Shown: positions 36,499 to 44,896 of the stretch, piece by piece
How positions within the stretch are numbered: position 1 is the first letter of the stretch
Layout of the letters: each line of letters starts with the position of its first letter
DNA from: Muricauda sp. SCSIO 65647
GTDB lineage: Bacteria > Bacteroidota > Bacteroidia > Flavobacteriales > Flavobacteriaceae
Assembly: GCF_021534965.1 (NCBI RefSeq)
Contig: NZ_CP091037.1
Coordinates: 3,107,501 to 3,171,500 of the forward strand
Direction: 5' to 3'
Length of the DNA: 64,000 nucleotides
Notes under the pieces: generated by a model
Told to the model about the DNA's origin: nothing
What the model saw: only the letters and a program-made list of their open reading frames with translations
Database searches by the model: none
Program-made: the position numbers and the translations under genes

Positions 36499-37110
36499 TT
36501 ATTCTTTAAGAATGTACTGGTTTAGTTTTCTGTTTAACCCAAACAGAAGAAACAAAAGCATATCAGTTTTATCTCCTACTTTTTTGCGCAAAATTGAAAA
36601 AGCCCTTGTGATGTGACCTTCTACGGTTTTTATGGAAATCTTTAAGTATTCAGATATTTCAATATTGGTGAGGCCTTCCTGTCTGCTCAGTACAAAAACT
36701 TGTTTACATTTTGGAGGCAGGGCCTTAATTTCTTCTTTTACTATGCTCACTAGTTGTTCTATGGTTTCAGAATCCTTCTCTTCATTCGCCAATTGAAGGG
36801 CTTCTATGTACTTTTTTTCCAAAGCTAAAAGAGATTGGTTCTTTCTGTATTGGTCAATGAATTCATTGTACACAGAACTGGAAAGAAAACTTCTGATATT
36901 AAAATCATCAGGTAATCCTTTTCGCTTTCTCCAAAGCCCCAAAAAAACATTTTGTACAATATCCTGTGCCTGATGACTGTCATTGACCAAACTGTTTGCA
37001 AAAGTGCAAAGTCTTTGATGATGGGTATCTACCAAATATGTGTAAGCAGTCTCGTCCCCATTTTTAAGTCGTTCAATCAAAAAAATGTTATTGGAAAAAG
37101 TCTCTGCCAT
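36499..37110 (-). CDS. ECF RNA polymerase sigma factor
   Basis: A 203-aa sigma factor: region 2 with HHQRLCTFANSLVN and AQDIVQNVFLGLW, region 4 with LPPKCKQVFVLSRQ and TNIEISEYLKISIKTVEGHI. It is a FecI-like Bacteroidota type, distinct from the sigma at 35776 (similar plan, different sequence). It stands alone; the FecR-SusC-SusD set it most likely serves begins 7.8 kb away at 44897. A shared promoter-like sequence upstream of that set and upstream of the divergent transporter operon supports this link. The ATG at 37110 gives a standard N-terminus. Confidence 0.9.
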   Translation of the reverse strand: MAETFSNNIFLIERLKNGDETAYTYLVDTHHQRLCTFANSLVNDSHQAQDIVQNVFLGLWRKRKGLPDDFNIRSFLSSSVYNEFIDQYRKNQSLLALEKKYIEALQLANEEKDSETIEQLVSIVKEEIKALPPKCKQVFVLSRQEGLTNIEISEYLKISIKTVEGHITRAFSILRKKVGDKTDMLLFLLFGLNRKLNQYILKE

Positions 37111-37177
37111 TTTTATTGAATTGAGAATATAGAATGCAATAATATGTCAATAATAAAAAAATAATATTAAAAATCGG

Positions 37178-37200
37178 GGGAATCATAAATCAGCTTCGTC
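37178..37200 (+). promoter_or_regulatory. Putative ECF-sigma promoter, copy 1
   Basis: GGGAATC, 12 bases, then CGTC. The 23-nt stretch matches 44850-44872 at 21 positions, with only two A/G differences, and both are preceded by an AT-rich run. The GGAA-type upstream and CGTC-type downstream elements resemble ECF promoters in general. It points right, towards the permease gene at 37523 (322 bp away), and lies 67 bp behind the divergent sigma gene. Confidence 0.65.
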
Positions 37201-37321
37201 CTGTTTATAAATAAGAAACCTAAATAATTGCCGAAAAAAATTGGAAAATCTGATGATTGAATACATGGAAAAATAACTCAATCTGAATGAAATGGAAGAC
37301 GCACGGTAATAATAGGACAGG

Positions 37322-37523
37322 GTGTGGAATGGGGTACCTGTAGATGTATTGAAGCAGCATGGCATTTCGTATGATGGGGAATGGTTGGCCAAGAGCATTG
37401 ACCAAAGCATGCTTAGTACTATTGCCGAATGGGCTGATGAAAAGAACCAGCTTACAGGACATATTTGAACAAATCATTGGACAATTAGGTTTAAACCAAA
37501 AAACAGCTAAACACAATTTGTAG
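37322..37523 (+). pseudogene. Frameshifted tail of an unrecognised gene
   Basis: Frame 1 (37322-37468) reads with good coding character through HGISYDGEWLAKSIDQ and IAEWADEKNQ to a TGA. One base over, the frame continues as DIFEQIIGQLGLNQKTAK and stops at TAG 37521-37523. Joined by one frameshift these make a plausible 65-residue C-terminus, with an in-frame stop just upstream and no start. The family was not recognised. Its final TAG overlaps the GTG start of the permease. It is probably a relic left near the island edge. Confidence 0.45.
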
Positions 37524-38527
37524 TGTATATTATTGAAAATTATTACGTCGCTGTCTTTCTATGTGTAATTACTATGCTTTGTTGGGGGTCTTGGGCGAAC
37601 ACTCAGAAACTTTTAAGTCAAAAATGGCCCTTTCAACTTTTTTACTGGGATTATTCTTTCGGAATTCTAATCATTACACTACTGTTGGCATTTACAATGG
37701 GTTCCATTGGCGATGAGGGAAGAAGCTTTTTGATTGATCTTGGGCAAGCTGAAACAAAATACCTAGGTTATGCACTACTGGGCGGTATCATCTTCAACTT
37801 TGCCAATTTATTGCTTGTCATAGCTATTGACTTGACCGGTATGGCGGTTGCATTTCCAGTAGGTATCGGTATTGCTTTGGTTTTAGGGGTAATCACAAAT
37901 TTTATGTACAGCCCTGAAGGGAATCCGTTCATCTTATTTACCGGCGTATTATTCGTCGTGGGGGCTATAATTTTAGATGCATACGCATATAAAAAAACTC
38001 TTAAGGAACAGGGAAAGACCACTAGAAAGGGAATTCTAATCTCCCTTCTTGCAGGTATTGCCATGGGCTTTTTTTACAAATATGTAGCTCAATCGATGTC
38101 TTTTGATTTTGTGACTCCTGAAATTGGAAAATTAACGCCATATACCGCTTTGGTCATTTTTTCAATAGGTATTTTGATTTCCAATTTTCTATTCAATACC
38201 ATAAATATGTACAAGCCTATTACTGGTACACCGGTTAGTTATAGGGATTATTTGACCAAAGGGAATTTAAAACTGCATTTTATTGGTGTTTTGGGTGGTA
38301 TCATTTGGGGTTTGGGAATGTCTTTCAGTATAATCGCTTCCGAACAAGCGGGACCGGCCATAGCTTATGGCCTAGGTCAGGGGGCGACAATGGTAGCTGC
38401 CCTTTGGGGAGTTTTTATTTGGAAGGAACTTGAAGACCTGCCCAAATCCAAGAGTTGGTTGATTACGGCTATGTTTATTTGCTTTATTGTAGGTCTAGGT
38501 TTAATAATATATGCTAAAGTAGCCTAA
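37523..38527 (+). CDS. DMT-type sugar/nucleoside permease (GRP/ureide-permease-like)
   Basis: A 334-aa inner-membrane protein with about ten hydrophobic segments and an early TMLCWGSWANTQKL motif, a hallmark of the glucose/ribose-porter and ureide-permease branch of the drug/metabolite superfamily. A GVITNFMYSPEG loop and GLGQGATMVAALWGVF near the end also fit. It starts with GTG (no upstream ATG in frame). Ribokinase follows after 1 bp and a surface nucleoside hydrolase after that, so ribose or a nucleoside is the likely cargo. This is inferred from context; rhamnose/H+ symport is the main alternative. Confidence 0.82.
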   Translation: MYIIENYYVAVFLCVITMLCWGSWANTQKLLSQKWPFQLFYWDYSFGILIITLLLAFTMGSIGDEGRSFLIDLGQAETKYLGYALLGGIIFNFANLLLVIAIDLTGMAVAFPVGIGIALVLGVITNFMYSPEGNPFILFTGVLFVVGAIILDAYAYKKTLKEQGKTTRKGILISLLAGIAMGFFYKYVAQSMSFDFVTPEIGKLTPYTALVIFSIGILISNFLFNTINMYKPITGTPVSYRDYLTKGNLKLHFIGVLGGIIWGLGMSFSIIASEQAGPAIAYGLGQGATMVAALWGVFIWKELEDLPKSKSWLITAMFICFIVGLGLIIYAKVA

Positions 38528-38528
38528 T

Positions 38529-39455
38529 ATGAAATTAGTTGTAGTAGGAAGCTCAAATATGGACTTGGTGATTTCCGTGCCAAAGATTCCTGAAATTGGT
38601 GAAACCGTTTTGGGTGGAAAATCAAGTATGGTGTTTGGAGGCAAGGGAGCCAATCAAGCGGTGGCATCAATCCGTTCTGGAGGTGATGTGTCGTACATAG
38701 CCAAAGTGGGCGACGATCTTTTCGGTGAGAATATGAAAACCTACTTTAAAAATGAGGGTTTTCGAACGGAACTTATTTTGACCGATGCTAGCGAACCTAC
38801 AGGAATTGCCCAAATTTTTGTATCCGAAAAAGGTGAAAATTCAATTGCCGTGGCCTCTGGTGCCAACATGAAGCTTATGCCAAAGGATATAGAACCGTTT
38901 ACGCATCTTATTAAGAATTCAAAAGTGGTTCTACTGCAATTGGAAACTCCTCTGGAAACCGTCGGATATATCGCGAGTATTGCCTTTCAAAACAATGTAA
39001 AACTCATATTGAATCCAGCGCCAGCGCGAAGATTGAATAAAGACCTGTTAAAAAGGGTTTGGCTCATTACACCGAATGAGACGGAAGCAAGTATATTGAC
39101 CGGGATAAAGGTGGAAGATTTAATATCGGCAGAAAAAGCAGCCAAAGATCTCTTGAAGAAGGGTGTTTCGAACGTAATCGTCACTTTAGGAGAAAATGGC
39201 AGTCTTCTGTGCAACAAAAAAAGCATTTGTCATTTCCCCGCTTTTAAGACCAAATCCGTAGATACGACGGCGGCAGGAGATGTATTCAATGGTACATTGG
39301 CCGTAGGCATAACCAACGACAAATCGCTACCAGAGTCAATAAGTTTTGCAACTGCGGCCGCAGCACTTTCAGTTACTAAAGAAGGTGCACAACCTTCAAT
39401 TCCCACAAACGCTGAAATAGACAATTTTCTAAAAGAACGTGAATATTCAAAATAA
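38529..39455 (+). CDS. rbsK: Ribokinase (PfkB family)
   Basis: A 308-aa cytoplasmic sugar kinase that phosphorylates D-ribose to ribose 5-phosphate. It has the N-terminal substrate motif GSSNMDLV (7-14), the glycine-rich GGKGANQAVA (37-46) and the second PfkB signature DTTAAGDVFNG with the catalytic base Asp251. The phrase FGGKGANQA with TPNETEA is typical of ribokinases rather than fructo- or adenosine kinases. Its ATG lies 1 bp after the permease stop, so the two are translated together. Confidence 0.9.
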   Translation: MKLVVVGSSNMDLVISVPKIPEIGETVLGGKSSMVFGGKGANQAVASIRSGGDVSYIAKVGDDLFGENMKTYFKNEGFRTELILTDASEPTGIAQIFVSEKGENSIAVASGANMKLMPKDIEPFTHLIKNSKVVLLQLETPLETVGYIASIAFQNNVKLILNPAPARRLNKDLLKRVWLITPNETEASILTGIKVEDLISAEKAAKDLLKKGVSNVIVTLGENGSLLCNKKSICHFPAFKTKSVDTTAAGDVFNGTLAVGITNDKSLPESISFATAAAALSVTKEGAQPSIPTNAEIDNFLKEREYSK

Positions 39456-39481
39456 CGAACCTAAAGTAATACCCTAACAAT

Positions 39482-40483
39482 ATGAGAACATCAATGAGCT
39501 TTTTCCTTATTTCATATGTTTTAATCTCATGTGGTGCTGTTAGCAGTAGGGCCGGGGTTGAACACCAAACTCAAAAGCTGGCAGTTATTTTTGATACCGA
39601 TGCCAACAATGAGCTTGATGACCAACATGCCTTGGCCTATCTTTTTTCCAATCAGGAGTATTTCGACATCAAAGCCATTACGGTGAATGCGACACGTAAT
39701 GGTGGGGCCATTGACGGTCATTATGATGAAGCGGAACGCATCATGAAACTTTTCAATGTAGAACAAAAAATACCCTTGATAAAAGGGGCCAACAAATCCT
39801 TTTCTGAAATAAAGGACGACTTGAAAAAAGGATCCTTTGATGGATACAAGGCTGTAGATTTTATTATTTCCGAGGCGAAAAAACATACACGGGAGAAATT
39901 GGTGGTCTTAGCCGTTGGTAAGTTGACCAACGTTGCTTTGGCTTTAAAGAAAGACCCCTCAATAGTAAATAATATCCGTTTGGTATGGCTTGGTGCAAAC
40001 TATCCAGATTCAGGAGAATACAATCTGGACAATGATATTGAGTCAATGAACTATGTCCTGAATACTGATATACCGTTCGAGATGGTCACCGTTAGATACG
40101 GAAAACCTTCCGGCACAGATGCGGTTCGTGTTACCCAAGAAGAAATAAACACCAAAATGCCGGGACTTGGGCCAAAGGCAAAGACTCCCATTGTAGGTAG
40201 GCATGGGGATAGATTTGACAATTTTGGGGATTATTCCGTAAACCTGTTCACCCATATTGATTATCACAGTGACCCGCCTACCAGATCACTTTTTGATATG
40301 GCTGCGGTTGCCATTGTCAAGAATCCTGAATGGGCACGCGCTACCGAGATTCCATGTCCGGTCATGGTTGATAAAGTATGGATTGAACGACCGGAAAATT
40401 CCAGAAAGATTATAATCTGGGAGGATTTTGACAAAGAAAACATCATTAAGGATTTTTACAACGGGCTAAATAAATTCAATTGA
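39482..40483 (+). CDS. Surface lipoprotein nucleoside hydrolase
   Basis: A 333-aa protein of the inosine-uridine nucleoside hydrolase fold. The calcium-binding motif is DTDANNELDDQHA (Asp38, Asp40, Asp46, Asp47), an expanded version of the canonical DTDPGxDD. A type II signal peptide with lipobox ends at Cys17 (VLISC), so it acts in the periplasm or at the surface, freeing ribose and base from nucleosides. A later FDMAAVAIV takes the place of the usual HDP segment. It follows ribokinase by 26 bp. Together with the permease it forms a compact ribose-salvage set. Substrate range cannot be told. Confidence 0.82.
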   Translation: MRTSMSFFLISYVLISCGAVSSRAGVEHQTQKLAVIFDTDANNELDDQHALAYLFSNQEYFDIKAITVNATRNGGAIDGHYDEAERIMKLFNVEQKIPLIKGANKSFSEIKDDLKKGSFDGYKAVDFIISEAKKHTREKLVVLAVGKLTNVALALKKDPSIVNNIRLVWLGANYPDSGEYNLDNDIESMNYVLNTDIPFEMVTVRYGKPSGTDAVRVTQEEINTKMPGLGPKAKTPIVGRHGDRFDNFGDYSVNLFTHIDYHSDPPTRSLFDMAAVAIVKNPEWARATEIPCPVMVDKVWIERPENSRKIIIWEDFDKENIIKDFYNGLNKFN

Positions 40484-40655
40484 TAAAAACACTTTTGGGA
40501 GCGTGAAAAGAAGCTTCTCGTTAGGCCGGAGATTGACTTTAAACCTATTCCGCCTCGAAACCGACAAAAACGAAAAATCTTCCTTTCTAACCTCTACACT
40601 AAAGTCTTGAAAATTTATTGCAAATAAATACAATGGAAACAATCAAAATATTGAA

Positions 40656-41774
40656 ATGATGAACATGATGAAGAAAATGTCTAACTACTATTTTGCCCCG
40701 GTAATTTTTTTGTTGGCTCTAGCATGTAATACACCTCCTTCTTTTGAATGGGACTTTAAATCGTTTTATAAACCAAAAGAGAATCCTATTGTTCGAGCAG
40801 ATTCCTCCTTTACCTTTACTTGTCCCGTAAAAAAGGAGGTTGTACAGTGGCAAAAAGCGGATGTATTCAATCCGGCTGCCATAGTAAAGGACGATAAAGT
40901 ATACTTGCTTCTACGATGCGAAGACAATCCTAAAGCCCATCTTGGAGGCCGTACTTCCAGAATTGGTTTGGCCTACAGTGATGATGGAATACATTTCACA
41001 AAACATCCAACGCCGGTCCTTTATCCTGATGGTGGTGAATTTATGCAGTATGATTATCCAGGGGGTTGCGAAGACCCGAGGATAGTTGAGACGGACGATG
41101 GTTTGTATGTAATGACCTATACTTCATGGAATCATAAAATTGCAAGATTAAGTGTTGCATTTTCCAGAGACCTGATAAACTGGGAAAAAAAAGGACTCGC
41201 GTTTGCAAAAGCTTATGGTGGGAAATTTATAGATCATTGGTCAAAATCAGGCTCCATTGTCACAAAAATGGAAGGAGGCAAGCAAACTATTGCAAAAATA
41301 AATGGAAAATACTGGATGTACTGGGGTGAACATTTTGTCAATCTTGCATGGTCCGATAACCTGATTGACTGGACACCGCTATTGAATGAAGCCGAAGAAC
41401 TCAAGGTAATTCTCGGTGCCAGGAAAAATAAATTTGACAGCGCACTGGCAGAATGCGGACCGCCCGCATTGGTAAATGATGAAGGTATCGTACTATTCTA
41501 CAATGGTAAAAACTCTGATGATAACACACTTCGCGACAAAAATTTACCCGCAGGGACCTATTCGCTTGGAAAGGCAGTTTTTGATGTGAATACACCTGAA
41601 AAACTACTTTTTCGTTCTGATACCTGTTTGCTAAAACCAACATTGCCCCATGAAATTACGGGTCAATACAAATCGGGGACGGTATTCGCTGAAGGCCTCG
41701 TCCATTTTGGGTCGAAATGGTTTTTATATTATGGAACCGCAGATTCATTTGTTGGTGTGGCAATTTCTGAATGA
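40656..41774 (+). CDS. GH130-family beta-mannoside phosphorylase/mannosidase, lipoprotein
   Basis: A 372-aa five-bladed propeller enzyme. Family marks: FNPAAIVKDD, GRTSRIGLAYSDDG, the GCEDPRIV segment with likely catalytic Asp140, SKSGSIV and the end motif FLYYGTADSFVGVA. GH130 enzymes act on beta-mannosides, either by phosphorolysis (cytoplasmic forms) or hydrolysis. A lipobox (LLALAC, Cys24) puts this one outside the cytoplasm, which favours hydrolysis. Several Met codons open the frame; MKKMSN at 40668 is an alternative start. It precedes the nucleoside-hydrolase-like gene and may work with the GH92 enzyme at 56210. Confidence 0.8.
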   Translation: MMNMMKKMSNYYFAPVIFLLALACNTPPSFEWDFKSFYKPKENPIVRADSSFTFTCPVKKEVVQWQKADVFNPAAIVKDDKVYLLLRCEDNPKAHLGGRTSRIGLAYSDDGIHFTKHPTPVLYPDGGEFMQYDYPGGCEDPRIVETDDGLYVMTYTSWNHKIARLSVAFSRDLINWEKKGLAFAKAYGGKFIDHWSKSGSIVTKMEGGKQTIAKINGKYWMYWGEHFVNLAWSDNLIDWTPLLNEAEELKVILGARKNKFDSALAECGPPALVNDEGIVLFYNGKNSDDNTLRDKNLPAGTYSLGKAVFDVNTPEKLLFRSDTCLLKPTLPHEITGQYKSGTVFAEGLVHFGSKWFLYYGTADSFVGVAISE

Positions 41775-41907
41775 GTTCAATAAGCCAACTAACTATCTAC
41801 ATCCATTGGATGTTTACTAAATCGAATTAAATACTGAGATAATGCAATTAAAAACAAAACATATTATGAGAGACAGGTTCGCAAATCCATATACCATACA
41901 CGAAATC

Positions 41908-42882
41908 ATGAAGGGCTTTAAAGTACTGATGTTCATTCTCTGTTCCACTGGTGTTTTTGCACAAGAGGATGTTTATCATGGAACAAAAGAAACCATCCCC
42001 AAAATTCCGCCCAAAGATGAAAAAATACGGACCGTCATCGTAAGTGATGCCAAAAATGAGATTGACGATGTTTGGGCCATTGCACTAGCCATTCTCTCTC
42101 CCGAAAAATTTCAAATAGAGGGTTTTGTAGGAAGCAATTATGATCATGTTTTTGGCGTTGGCTCAAAAAGCATTAGTGGATCGGTAAGTGTTATCGAGAC
42201 CATTTTGGACAAAGCAGGCCTAAAGGGGAAATATCCCGTTTATAGGGGCTCACATCCCATGCAGTATCAGTTTGAGCCAAGCCATTCAGAGGGGGTGGAT
42301 TTTATCATTGAAAAGGCAATGGAGGGTTCTGGGGAAAATCCTCTATGGGTCATTGGCCTGGGCTCTGCCACTGATTTGGCATCAGCCTACCTCAAAGAAC
42401 CAAAAATTGCAGATCGGGTTATCTTTTTTTGGCATGGTCGTACAGAAAATACATGGCCTTATCGTGCGCACAATTACAATGTGAAAGGAGATATGCATGC
42501 GGCACGTATCTTGTTTCATTCCCCCGTTCCATTGGTGCTATTTGATACGGGAACGAATTTATCGGCAGGGACCATGGAAGAATCAAAAGAGCATGTCGAA
42601 CCCTTTGGAGAGCTTGGTAAATACCTTTATGAGTATCGTTTCAAAAGTGAATATTGGCAAGGCACCAAAAAAGGGTTTTTTGACCTTGGGGACATAGCGG
42701 TTTTGGTCGATCCTGAATTGGGCAAATGGGAAGAGACCATTTGCCCTACCGTAACCACATATATGGATTATAATTTCTATAAAACAAATGGCAAATTTCT
42801 GCGCTGCAGAAAGGTACAACGTGACGGAACTTTTCAAATGTTGTACAGCAAGTTAAGGGAACATCAGGCAGCAAGGGAATAA
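41908..42882 (+). CDS. Secreted nucleoside-hydrolase-like protein with altered metal motif
   Basis: From the ATG at 41908 the protein is 324 aa, with a signal peptide MKGFKVLMFILCSTGVFA; the longer frame from 41842 would bury this peptide behind 22 residues. The fold motif reads VSDAKNEIDDVWAIALA: the first Asp of the canonical DxD is replaced by Val, while Asp47, Asp53 and Asp54 remain. FDLGDIAVLVDP near the end matches the C-terminal metal-site region. It is related to the lipoprotein at 39482, but activity on nucleosides is doubtful and another N- or O-glycoside may be the target. Confidence 0.65.
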   Translation: MKGFKVLMFILCSTGVFAQEDVYHGTKETIPKIPPKDEKIRTVIVSDAKNEIDDVWAIALAILSPEKFQIEGFVGSNYDHVFGVGSKSISGSVSVIETILDKAGLKGKYPVYRGSHPMQYQFEPSHSEGVDFIIEKAMEGSGENPLWVIGLGSATDLASAYLKEPKIADRVIFFWHGRTENTWPYRAHNYNVKGDMHAARILFHSPVPLVLFDTGTNLSAGTMEESKEHVEPFGELGKYLYEYRFKSEYWQGTKKGFFDLGDIAVLVDPELGKWEETICPTVTTYMDYNFYKTNGKFLRCRKVQRDGTFQMLYSKLREHQAARE

Positions 42883-43047
42883 TCGAATCGAATTGGAAAT
42901 CAGTCGGGTATTTGATATTTAAACAGTACGGGAGAAGTCATTGAATTTTCCAGTTTGACCGGAACTGATATGATTGAAATTCCACTTTTAGCGGTTCAAA
43001 ACTACCGGCAATTTGGTATTTTAATTGAGAACCCTTAAGTCACTCCT

Positions 43048-44625
43048 ATGAAGAATTTACTGCTACCTGTTTTACTTGTCCTATTTGCCCAAGCGTTGCC
43101 CATAAATGCCCAAATGAGGATACTGAATTTTCAGGGCGACAACGGTTATGAGCATGATTCAAAAGATGAGGCAAATTTCCTGATCGAGTCCCTTGGCACC
43201 AAAAATGGTTGGGAGGTGGTTTCTACCCATGATCGCAGCGATTTAAATGCAAAGATGCTTTCTACTATGGATGTTGTCGTCTTCAATAATAATTGTGGTA
43301 CTGAAGGGGCCATTTTCTCACGATCGCAACAAAGGGCACTACAAAATTTTATAAGACAGGGAGGAGGCTTTGTCGGAGTACATTGCGCTGGCGCAATTTG
43401 GAATGAGGAGGTCGAATTTCAAAAATGGTATGAACAACTTATCGGCACGCGTCTGGTAGGACATCCAGAGGTTCAAAAGGCTACTTTGACCATCGAAAAT
43501 AAAGACCATATCGGTACAAAGCACCTTCCTAATAAATGGCAGGTAAAGGATGAGTGGCACTACTTCTCAAGTAACCCAAGGGGAAGCGTCAATGTTCTGA
43601 TATCCTTGGAAGAGGATTCCTATCACGCAGAAGCCAACTTAAAAATGGGAGGAGACCATCCCTTTACTTGGTATCAATACTTTGACGGTGGACGTTCATT
43701 TTTTACCTCCTTGGGGCATACGGAGGAAATTTATTCAGACAGTAATTTTCAAAAGCTTATCGAAGGGGGAATCGTATGGGCATCTGGAAACGACTCCAAG
43801 GAAAATTTTAGTGCCCATGGGCTAATTTTGGACTTGGATGCCGACTCATTGGTGATTACGAACAAAAAACAAGAAGTATTACGGTGGACCAATAAAATAT
43901 CCACCTTTCCCGCAAAACATTTTGAGCCCAATGATTATGGTGTAAGACTAACAAAACCAGGCTCTGGAAGGCCTAGGATCAAGAAAAACGTCCCTCAGAT
44001 AAATAATCACAATGTCGTTGTTTTCAGGGAAGATGAATTAATCAATAAAAAAGAAGATGCCTTCGATTACCTGATCAAAGGAAGTGGATATACATGGTTT
44101 GCGGTACTAAGGCCCTACAATACCCAAAACAGCAATATAAAGACCGAGTTTGGACAAGGCCGATTAAAGGATGTCAATTCTTTCTTGGGCAATTTAAAAA
44201 ATGGGGGCAATTATGAAGGTATATGGGGAAGCTTGGAAGATAATCTTACGATTTGGTGTGGTTCAAGAAACGGGATCTCTTTTGGTCGTTTTGACAACAA
44301 CAACCCCAAAGTTCGTGGCATTAGGCTAAATCCCGATAGCTATTATATTGTCGCTGCGAGGATGGGCGCCGGAGTGGATACCGTAGACATCGAGCTATTT
44401 GTCAATGAAGCAGAAGCCATTGCCCAAAAGCCAATTCCAATAAATAGCTATTCCAATTCTTCCAAATTGGCCATTGGAACGGAACGGGATGCCACCAATC
44501 ATCCCGGTGCTGAATCCTTTGATGGTGAAATTGCCCGTTTGTTGATTTATGAGAGACCCTTAAATGATGCAGAATTAAGAAGGACCATAAGCTATTTGTC
44601 GGCTACTTATGATATCAAAGAATAA
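43048..44625 (+). CDS. Secreted ThuA-domain protein with C-terminal LamG-like domain
   Basis: A 525-aa protein with a signal peptide ending near INAQ. Residues 23-245 show a ThuA (trehalose-utilisation, glutamine-amidotransferase-like) fold: NGYEHDSKDEANFL, VVVFNNNCGTEG, FVGVHCAG and SLGHTEE. The rest (about 255-525) is a concanavalin/LamG-type lectin domain ending ARLLIYERPLNDAELR. ThuA domains are frequent in sugar-utilisation loci, but their reaction is not settled. It is the last gene of the run starting at 37523. No terminator was seen before 44850. Confidence 0.82.
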   Translation: MKNLLLPVLLVLFAQALPINAQMRILNFQGDNGYEHDSKDEANFLIESLGTKNGWEVVSTHDRSDLNAKMLSTMDVVVFNNNCGTEGAIFSRSQQRALQNFIRQGGGFVGVHCAGAIWNEEVEFQKWYEQLIGTRLVGHPEVQKATLTIENKDHIGTKHLPNKWQVKDEWHYFSSNPRGSVNVLISLEEDSYHAEANLKMGGDHPFTWYQYFDGGRSFFTSLGHTEEIYSDSNFQKLIEGGIVWASGNDSKENFSAHGLILDLDADSLVITNKKQEVLRWTNKISTFPAKHFEPNDYGVRLTKPGSGRPRIKKNVPQINNHNVVVFREDELINKKEDAFDYLIKGSGYTWFAVLRPYNTQNSNIKTEFGQGRLKDVNSFLGNLKNGGNYEGIWGSLEDNLTIWCGSRNGISFGRFDNNNPKVRGIRLNPDSYYIVAARMGAGVDTVDIELFVNEAEAIAQKPIPINSYSNSSKLAIGTERDATNHPGAESFDGEIARLLIYERPLNDAELRRTISYLSATYDIKE

Positions 44626-44849
44626 GTGCTTGAACGGCCCAATTCATTGATAGGTTTTTCCTTTATGATGTGCCCCTTTTTATTGGTCTAGTATGAGAAT
44701 CAACCCTTGGAGAGATTAAAGGTGACCAACCTTTATTTGAAGATTAATTCTAAAAACAAAAAAATGAGAAAACACTTCATTTTTTGTTAAAAAAAGAAAT
44801 TTGACCCCAGTATTATGCAATTATTAAAAAAATATTACATAAACAAAGA

Positions 44850-44872
44850 GGGAATCGTAAATCGGCTTCGTC
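44850..44872 (+). promoter_or_regulatory. Putative ECF-sigma promoter, copy 2 (fecR-susCD operon)
   Basis: GGGAATC, 12 bases, CGTC; identical to 37178-37200 at 21 of 23 positions. It ends 24 bp before the fecR ATG at 44897, a normal promoter-to-start distance. It would drive fecR-susC-susD-FAD oxidoreductase-cstA up to the terminator at 54296. The adjacent gap 44626-44849 shows no gene. Confidence 0.7.
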
Positions 44873-44896
44873 TTAAGTATATACTAGATTCAGAAA

